DNA of 33,850 bases. Source: DSOS01 sp035286585. Lineage in GTDB: Bacteria; Chloroflexota; Anaerolineae; Anaerolineales; UBA4823. Position 1 is the stretch's first letter, and each line of letters begins with the position of its first letter. The notes beneath the pieces were generated by a model. That model did not search any database and was not told the DNA's origin. It saw only the letters and a program-made list of their open reading frames with translations. Position numbers and translations under genes: made by a program. Below, piece by piece: positions 29,416 through 33,850 of this stretch. The DNA lies in assembly GCA_035286585.1 (NCBI GenBank), contig DATEDC010000151.1, positions 1 to 33,850 of the forward strand, in the 5' to 3' direction.

Positions 29416-30306
29416 ATGCGCCCAGGCTTGAGGTCAGGAGCGGGAAGCTGGCTGGTGCTGGCTGCCGCGGTCTGCTGGGGCACCACCGGCACGGCTCAGG
29501 CCCTGGCGCCCCCGGGCGCCCAGCCGGCGGCCGTGGGAGCGGTCCGCCTGCTGTTGGGCGGGCTGGCGCTGCTGGGGTACGCGGCCTGGCGCGGCGCTCT
29601 CCGGCAGGAGGGGCGCTGGCCCTGGGTGAGGACGCTGCTGGCAGCCGTCTGCATGGCTGCCTACCAATTGTGCTTCTTTGCCGCGGTCGCCCGGACGGGG
29701 GTTGCGGTCGGCACCCTGGTGGCAATCGGCAGCTCCCCGATCCTGGCGGGGGGGATCGCCTGGCTGGCGCGCCGCGAGCGTCCGGAGCGCAGGTGGTTCT
29801 GGGCTACGCTGCTGGCGGTCGCCGGATGCGGCCTGTTGGTTGCTGCGGGAAAGAGCCTGCACGTGGACGTGAGCGGGATTATTTTGGCCCTCGGGGCGGG
29901 ATTGGCCTACGCCCTCTTCACGGTTGCCAGTAAAGGCTTGCTGGAAAGCCAACCGCCGGAAATGGCGATGGCAGTCGTGTTCAGCCTGGGCGCGCTGTTC
30001 CTGTCCCCGCTTCTCTTCAGCGCCGACTTGGCCTGGCTGGCGCAGCCGCGCGGCGCGGCCGTGGCGCTGCACCTGGGAATCGTCACCGTGGCGCTGGCTT
30101 ACTCCTTGTTTGCCCGCGGTTTGAGAGGCGTTCCCGTGGCGACCGCCGTGACGCTGACGCTGGCGGAGCCGCTCACTGCCGGATTTTTAGGGATCTTTTT
30201 GCTGGGTGAGCGCCTGACTCCCCTGGCTGCCCTGGGGAGCGCCCTGGTTTTCGCCGGGCTGGCGCTGCTCGCCCTCGGCGGGAGGCCACGTCAGGCCCAC
30301 GTTTAG
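29416..30306 (+). CDS. EamA/DMT-family transporter
   Basis: This is a 296-residue protein of the drug/metabolite transporter superfamily with two EamA repeats (about 10-140 and 152-288) and about ten membrane helices. Family landmarks are CWGTTGTAQAL at the start of the first repeat, RTGVAVGTLVAIGSSPIL at its end, and ATAVTLTLAEPLTAGFLGIFLLGE near the end of the second. Such proteins export amino acids, amines or other metabolites. Its GC content and arginine/alanine bias look higher than in the liv genes. No ribosome site precedes ATG 29416. It begins 15 bases after livF, so co-transcription and a role in balancing amino-acid pools are possible but unproven. It overlaps the convergent alr gene by 4 bases. 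Confidence 0.9.
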   Translation: MRPGLRSGAGSWLVLAAAVCWGTTGTAQALAPPGAQPAAVGAVRLLLGGLALLGYAAWRGALRQEGRWPWVRTLLAAVCMAAYQLCFFAAVARTGVAVGTLVAIGSSPILAGGIAWLARRERPERRWFWATLLAVAGCGLLVAAGKSLHVDVSGIILALGAGLAYALFTVASKGLLESQPPEMAMAVVFSLGALFLSPLLFSADLAWLAQPRGAAVALHLGIVTVALAYSLFARGLRGVPVATAVTLTLAEPLTAGFLGIFLLGERLTPLAALGSALVFAGLALLALGGRPRQAHV

Positions 30307-31418
30307 GGGTAATACAGGCGCGGGGCACGCCGCCCGATGCCGCACACCACTTCGTAGTTGATCGTCCCCCAGCGCTGCGCGACCTCCTCGGCGCTGATGC
30401 TCTGTTCCCTCTGCTCGCCGATCAATACCACTTCATCCCCTGGCTGCGCTTCGGGCGCCTCATCCAGTTGCACCATGACCTGGTCCATGCACACCCGCCC
30501 CACCACGGGCGCCTTTACCCCCCGGATCAACACCTGGTTGGGCGCGCTGCGCCGCAAGCCATCCGCATAGCCGACCGGCACGGTGCCGATGCGCTCGTGC
30601 GCGCGGGTGAAATATTCGTGGTTGTAGCTGATCCCCTGCCCGGGAGGCAGGTTCTTCACGTGGCTGAGGGCAGCCTTCCAGCTCAGCGCCGGGCGGAACG
30701 CTCCCGGCAGCGGGCAGTCCGGCGAGGGGTGCAGCCCGTACATGGCGATGCCAAGCCGCACCAGGTCGAAGCTGGCCTCGGGGAGCGTCAGGCTGGCGGC
30801 GGAGTTGGCGGCGTGTACGAGGGGAGGGCGCAGACCGGCGGCTTCCAGTTGGGCGAGGACCTGGCGGAAGCGGGCGATCTGTTCCCGGGCGTGGGTTTTA
30901 TCCGCCTCGTCGGCGCGAGCGAAGTGGGTGAACAGCCCCTCCAGCAGGGTTCCCTGTGCCCCGGCAACCCGCTGGGCGAGCTGCATGGCGCCTGCGGGCT
31001 GGGCGCCGATGCGGTTCATGCCGGTGTCCACCTTCAGGTGCAGGCGGGCGGTCGCACCCAGACGTTGGGCGGCTGCGTTGGCGGCATCTACCTGCTCGTC
31101 GGTCCAGGCAGCCAGGGACAGACCAGCAGAGATGGCTTCCTCCAGCCTGCCGGGCGGAGTGTAGCCCAGCAGCAGGATGGGGGCGTCCAGCCCGGCCTGG
31201 CGCAGCTCTACGGCCTCCTCCAGGCGCGCCACGCCCAGCCAGCTCGCCCCGGCCCGCAGCGCTGCCTGCGCCACCGGGACTGCCCCGTGCCCGTAGCCGT
31301 CCGCCTTGACCACCGCCATCACCTGCGCCTCGCTGTATTGGCGGATCAGTCTCACGTTGTTCTCAATGGCGGACAAATCGATTTCCACCCAGGTGGAATA
31401 CGCCGCCTCCTTATCCAT
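30303..31418 (-). CDS. alr: Alanine racemase
   Basis: This is a 371-residue PLP enzyme that interconverts L- and D-alanine for peptidoglycan. It has the fold-type III barrel with the PLP lysine K38 in AVVKADGYGHGAV, R136 in DTGMNRIG, and the second catalytic base Y265 in GISYNHEY. IGTVPVGYADGLRR and GRVCMDQVMVQLD follow in the C-terminal beta domain. Length is typical. ATG 31416-31418 is preceded by no clear Shine-Dalgarno sequence; the 104-base gap is shared with the divergent dynamin-like gene. The presence of a racemase and a sortase argues for a peptidoglycan-containing or at least D-alanine-using organism, although some Anaerolineae have unusual envelopes. Confidence 0.95.
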   Translation of the reverse strand: MDKEAAYSTWVEIDLSAIENNVRLIRQYSEAQVMAVVKADGYGHGAVPVAQAALRAGASWLGVARLEEAVELRQAGLDAPILLLGYTPPGRLEEAISAGLSLAAWTDEQVDAANAAAQRLGATARLHLKVDTGMNRIGAQPAGAMQLAQRVAGAQGTLLEGLFTHFARADEADKTHAREQIARFRQVLAQLEAAGLRPPLVHAANSAASLTLPEASFDLVRLGIAMYGLHPSPDCPLPGAFRPALSWKAALSHVKNLPPGQGISYNHEYFTRAHERIGTVPVGYADGLRRSAPNQVLIRGVKAPVVGRVCMDQVMVQLDEAPEAQPGDEVVLIGEQREQSISAEEVAQRWGTINYEVVCGIGRRAPRLYYP

Positions 31419-31492
31419 GCGGGCGAGTATACCCGCGATTGCTGCGCGGCGGTAGGTGGGTGACAGAGGAATGGGTTAAGGTTCAGCAATGA

Positions 31493-31501
31493 TGCTATAA
31501 T
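31493..31501 (+). promoter_or_regulatory. Extended -10 promoter of the dynamin-like gene
   Basis: TGCTATAAT joins a perfect -10 box (31496-31501) to the TGN extension, which can replace a -35 box; none is visible. Transcription would start near 31508, about 15 bases before ATG 31523, with GGGGAA as a weak ribosome site. Confidence 0.6.
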
Positions 31502-31522
31502 TCGTGCGGGGAACCGATCCAC

Positions 31523-33250
31523 ATGCGCATTCTCAACGAAGCTCAAGAAAAATTGCTCAAAGAAGAGCGCAGCCTGCTGAGCGACCTGCGGGTGGCGGTG
31601 GTGCAGTTCGGCGCCGCCGAAGAAGACCAGCAGACGCTGGCCCAATCCATCCGCCAGCTTGATGAGCTCTTCCTGCTGGTGGTGGTCGGCGAGTTCAACG
31701 CCGGCAAGAGCGCCTTCATCAACGCCTTGCTGGGGCAGGAAGTGCTCAAAGTAGGCGTGACGCCTACGACCACGCATATCCACATGCTGCGTTACGGCCC
31801 CACCCAGGAGCGCAGGGTGGAAAACGAGCACCTGCACACTCTGACCGCCCCGCTGGACATGCTGGCTGAGATCAGCATCGTTGATACGCCCGGCACCAAC
31901 GCCATCATCCGCGAGCACGAGACCATCACCGCCCAGTTCGTACCCCGCTCCGACCTGGTGTTGTTCATCACCTCGGCGGACCGGCCTTTCACCGAGAGCG
32001 AGCGGGCGTTCATGGAGCAGATCCGCCTCTGGGGCAAGAAAGTGGTGGTGGTGCTCAACAAGATCGACCTCTTCCAGGGAGAAGAGGAGCTCAATCAGGT
32101 GCAGACCTTCATCACCGAAAACGCCCGGGCGCTGTTTGGGATCACCCCCGAGGTCTTCCCGGTCAGCTCCAGGCTGGCGCTGCGCGCCAAGCTGGGCGAG
32201 CCGGCTCTGTGGCTCGACAGCCGCTTCGAGCAGTTGGAGAGCTATATCCACGCCACGCTGGATGAGCGCGGCCGTTTGCGGCTGAAGTTCCTCAACCCGC
32301 TGGGGGTGGGGCTGCACCTGGTGGAGAAATACCTGGGCGCGGTCGAGAGGCGCCTGGAGCTGCTCAAGGCCGATTTCGCCACGCTGGAAGATGTGGAGGC
32401 GCAGCTCGCGCTTTACCAGCAGGATATGCGCCGCGATTTCAACTACCGTATGGCGGATATCGAGAATGTGCTCTTCGAGATGGAGCAGCGCGGCCAGGAG
32501 TATTTCGATGAAACTTTGCGCGTCGGGCGGGTGTTCGACCTGTTGAATAAGAGCCGCATTCAAAGCGAGTTCGAGCACATCGTGGTGGGCGATGCGCCGC
32601 AGCGCATCGAGAGCAAAGCCGCCGGGCTGATCGATTGGCTGGTGGATGCCGACCTGCGCCAGTGGCAGGCGGTCAGCGAGCACCTGGCAGAGCGCCGCCG
32701 CCAGCACAAGGAGCGCATCGTGGGCGAGGCCGGGATGGGCACTTTCCACCATGACCGCGAGCGCCTGATCGAAGGCGTGGGGCGCGAGTCCCGCCGGGTG
32801 GTCGATTCGTATGATAAAGCGGGCGAAGCCGAAGCGATTGCCGATGGCGCTCGTAACGCGGTGGCCGCCCTTGCCGCGGTCCAGGTCGGCGCAGTGGGAC
32901 TTGGCACGCTTGTTGCAATCCTGGCTACAACCGCGGCCGCGGACGTGACCGGGGTGCTGCTGGCAAGCCTGATGGCGGCTTTGGGGTTCTTCGTCATCCC
33001 GGCCCGCCGTCGCCAGGCAAAGGCCGAGATGCGCCTCAAGATCGGTACGATGCGCGGGCAGTTGGTCCAGTCGCTGCGGGCACAATTCGAGAACGAGATC
33101 GAGCGCAGCCTGCAGCGCATCAACGAGGCGATCGCCCCCTACACCCGCTTCGTGCGCGCCGAGCAGGCCAGGCTGAAAGAGACCCAAGCTGAGCTGGAGC
33201 GCATCAAGAATGAATTGATCCGCATCCAGGCCGCGGTGGAGGAGCTTTAG
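31523..33250 (+). CDS. Bacterial dynamin-like GTPase
   Basis: This 575-residue protein has a large N-terminal GTPase domain of dynamin type. G1 is GEFNAGKS (56-63), G2 lies in VTPTTTH (T80-T84 region), G3 is DTPG (121-124), and G4 is NKID (179-182). A helical stalk follows (about 240-450), with several arginine/glutamate-rich coiled-coil stretches. A hydrophobic hairpin lies near 455-495 (AVGLGTLVAILATTAAADVTGVLLAS and FFVIPARRR). A final coiled coil (about 505-575) completes the chain. Bacterial dynamin-like proteins bind and remodel membranes, and some act in envelope stress, vesicle release or phage resistance. The hairpin would be its membrane paddle. Known systems often have two tandem copies; here only one is present, followed by a small membrane protein that could be a partner. 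Confidence 0.88.
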   Translation: MRILNEAQEKLLKEERSLLSDLRVAVVQFGAAEEDQQTLAQSIRQLDELFLLVVVGEFNAGKSAFINALLGQEVLKVGVTPTTTHIHMLRYGPTQERRVENEHLHTLTAPLDMLAEISIVDTPGTNAIIREHETITAQFVPRSDLVLFITSADRPFTESERAFMEQIRLWGKKVVVVLNKIDLFQGEEELNQVQTFITENARALFGITPEVFPVSSRLALRAKLGEPALWLDSRFEQLESYIHATLDERGRLRLKFLNPLGVGLHLVEKYLGAVERRLELLKADFATLEDVEAQLALYQQDMRRDFNYRMADIENVLFEMEQRGQEYFDETLRVGRVFDLLNKSRIQSEFEHIVVGDAPQRIESKAAGLIDWLVDADLRQWQAVSEHLAERRRQHKERIVGEAGMGTFHHDRERLIEGVGRESRRVVDSYDKAGEAEAIADGARNAVAALAAVQVGAVGLGTLVAILATTAAADVTGVLLASLMAALGFFVIPARRRQAKAEMRLKIGTMRGQLVQSLRAQFENEIERSLQRINEAIAPYTRFVRAEQARLKETQAELERIKNELIRIQAAVEEL

Positions 33251-33266
33251 ACCCTCGCAGGTGCAT

Positions 33267-33659
33267 ATGGACACCAATCAATCCCCAAGCGTGCGTTCGG
33301 TGCTGCCGGCTGCCATCTTCCTGGGCGCGACGGGCTGGCTGGGTCTGGCTGTTGTGCTGTTGTTCACCCTGCCTACTGTCGGCCCGCGCTGGTTGTTCTT
33401 TTTCGCCGCTGTGGTGGCGATTACCGGGAGCGCCCTACCGGTCATCGCTTTCTTGAACCGTCGCTTCCCCAGCGCCCCACCGCCAACCCCTGGGGTGATC
33501 GTGCGCCAGGCGGTCTGGGTGGGCATCTACTTTCCCACCCTGGCCTGGTTGCAGATCGGGCGAGTGCTCACCCCGGCCCTGGCGCTGCTGCTGGCGCTTG
33601 GCTTGATCCTGATCGAATGGCTTCTGCGGCTGCGCGAGAAGAGCCAGTGGAAACCCTGA
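33267..33659 (+). CDS. Small integral membrane protein, unknown function
   Basis: This is a 130-residue protein with about four hydrophobic segments, near 13-37, 40-60, 78-95 and 98-115, and short polar ends. ATG 33267 was chosen over GTG 33261 because CAGGTG lies 3-4 bases before it and the extension adds only two residues. It begins 16 bases after the dynamin-like gene. Its last 13 bases overlap the selA start, so it is embedded in the same transcript. I do not recognise the family. Possible roles are a membrane partner for the GTPase or an unrelated passenger. Confidence 0.8.
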   Translation: MDTNQSPSVRSVLPAAIFLGATGWLGLAVVLLFTLPTVGPRWLFFFAAVVAITGSALPVIAFLNRRFPSAPPPTPGVIVRQAVWVGIYFPTLAWLQIGRVLTPALALLLALGLILIEWLLRLREKSQWKP

Positions 33660-33850
33660 GAGACCTGCGTTCGCTCCCTTCAATTGAGGTTTTGTTACAG
33701 CTTCCCCGGGTGCAGGCCTGGCTGCCCGTCTACGGCCGCCCGCTCGTCTTGGGGGCGCTGCGAGAGGTCCTGGAGGAGGTCCGCCAGCGCTTCCCTGCCG
33801 AGGCTGTGGTCCCCGCACAGGAGGAGCTCTTGCAGCGCGCCCGGCAGCGA
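33647..33850 (+). CDS. selA: L-seryl-tRNA(Sec) selenium transferase, N-terminal part
   Basis: The first 68 codons of a gene cut by the window edge start at GTG 33647, inside the end of the preceding gene (13-base overlap). The residues LRDLRSLPSIEVLLQL followed by VYGRPLVLGALREVLEEVR match the N-terminal domain of SelA, which contacts tRNA(Sec). SelA is a PLP enzyme that converts seryl-tRNA(Sec) to selenocysteinyl-tRNA(Sec) with selenophosphate. The PLP lysine and the rest lie outside the window. If the gene is intact, selB and selenoprotein genes are expected in this genome, possibly just to the right. Confidence 0.85.
   Translation, partial: METLRDLRSLPSIEVLLQLPRVQAWLPVYGRPLVLGALREVLEEVRQRFPAEAVVPAQEELLQRARQR

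Noticed and set aside
31352..33277. 641-codon open frame on the minus strand, antisense to the dynamin-like GTPase gene
   Set aside because: The plus-strand gene has a full set of GTPase motifs, while the antisense product is rich in leucine, histidine and glutamine with no recognisable domain. Long antisense frames are expected opposite high-GC coding sequence with few TTA/CTA/TCA codons, and this one also runs into alr.
1..33850. CRISPR arrays, insertion sequences, prophage, rRNA or tRNA genes
   Set aside because: No regularly spaced repeats, transposase or phage motifs, or RNA-gene signatures were seen in the intergenic regions, which are few and short apart from the three described.

Overview
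The window looks like a chromosomal segment of a Gram-type-ambiguous bacterium of moderately high GC, most likely Chloroflexota of the class Anaerolineae. This is an inference from the gene mix (a sortase next to tandem AI-2E permeases, a dnaA standing alone without dnaN, a B12-dependent radical SAM enzyme inside a polysaccharide cluster, selA). There is no rRNA, tRNA or other taxonomic anchor in the window. I see no phage, insertion sequence, CRISPR array or other mobile element, and almost all of the DNA is ordinary coding sequence.

Layout. 1-3.6 kb (+): the end of an unknown gene, a two-domain chromate transporter, an FAD-dependent geranylgeranyl-reductase-type oxidoreductase and surE. 3.6-7.0 kb (-): a tight co-directional set, hutI, an HD phosphohydrolase, an orphan response regulator and an inositol-monophosphatase-family gene. 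The last two overlap by 4 bases. 7.1-12.2 kb (+): an aspartase/fumarase-superfamily lyase, a sortase, a 67-residue membrane protein and two tandem AI-2E-family permeases. 12.3-16.2 kb: dnaA (-) and dnaK (+), divergent around a 611-base non-coding region. dnaK ends in a clear intrinsic terminator.

16.3-23.3 kb is a surface-polysaccharide region. It starts with a good sigma70-type promoter and a long leader, then a polyprenyl-phosphate sugar transferase and a sugar-nucleotide epimerase. A convergent GmhB-type phosphatase follows, and divergent from it are a B12-binding radical SAM enzyme and an O-antigen-ligase-type membrane protein with a TPR tail. A perfect 10-bp inverted repeat lies in the promoter region shared by the last two transcription units. 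23.3-24.1 kb (-) is a two-S1-domain RNA-binding protein behind a perfect-consensus promoter.

24.4-29.4 kb (+) is a complete branched-chain-amino-acid-type ABC importer in the order binding lipoprotein, two permeases, two ATPases. Its leader can fold into an elaborate RNA structure that I cannot assign to any riboswitch class I know. A strong stem-loop also separates the binding-protein gene from the permease genes. 29.4-33.85 kb holds an EamA-family exporter (+), alanine racemase (-), a dynamin-like GTPase (+), a small membrane protein (+) and the start of selA (+), which implies selenocysteine use in this organism.

The most interesting unexplained signals are the livK leader RNA, the palindrome between gmhB and the radical SAM gene, the structured dnaA/dnaK intergenic region, and several genes whose -10 box sits so close to the start codon that leaderless mRNA is likely.
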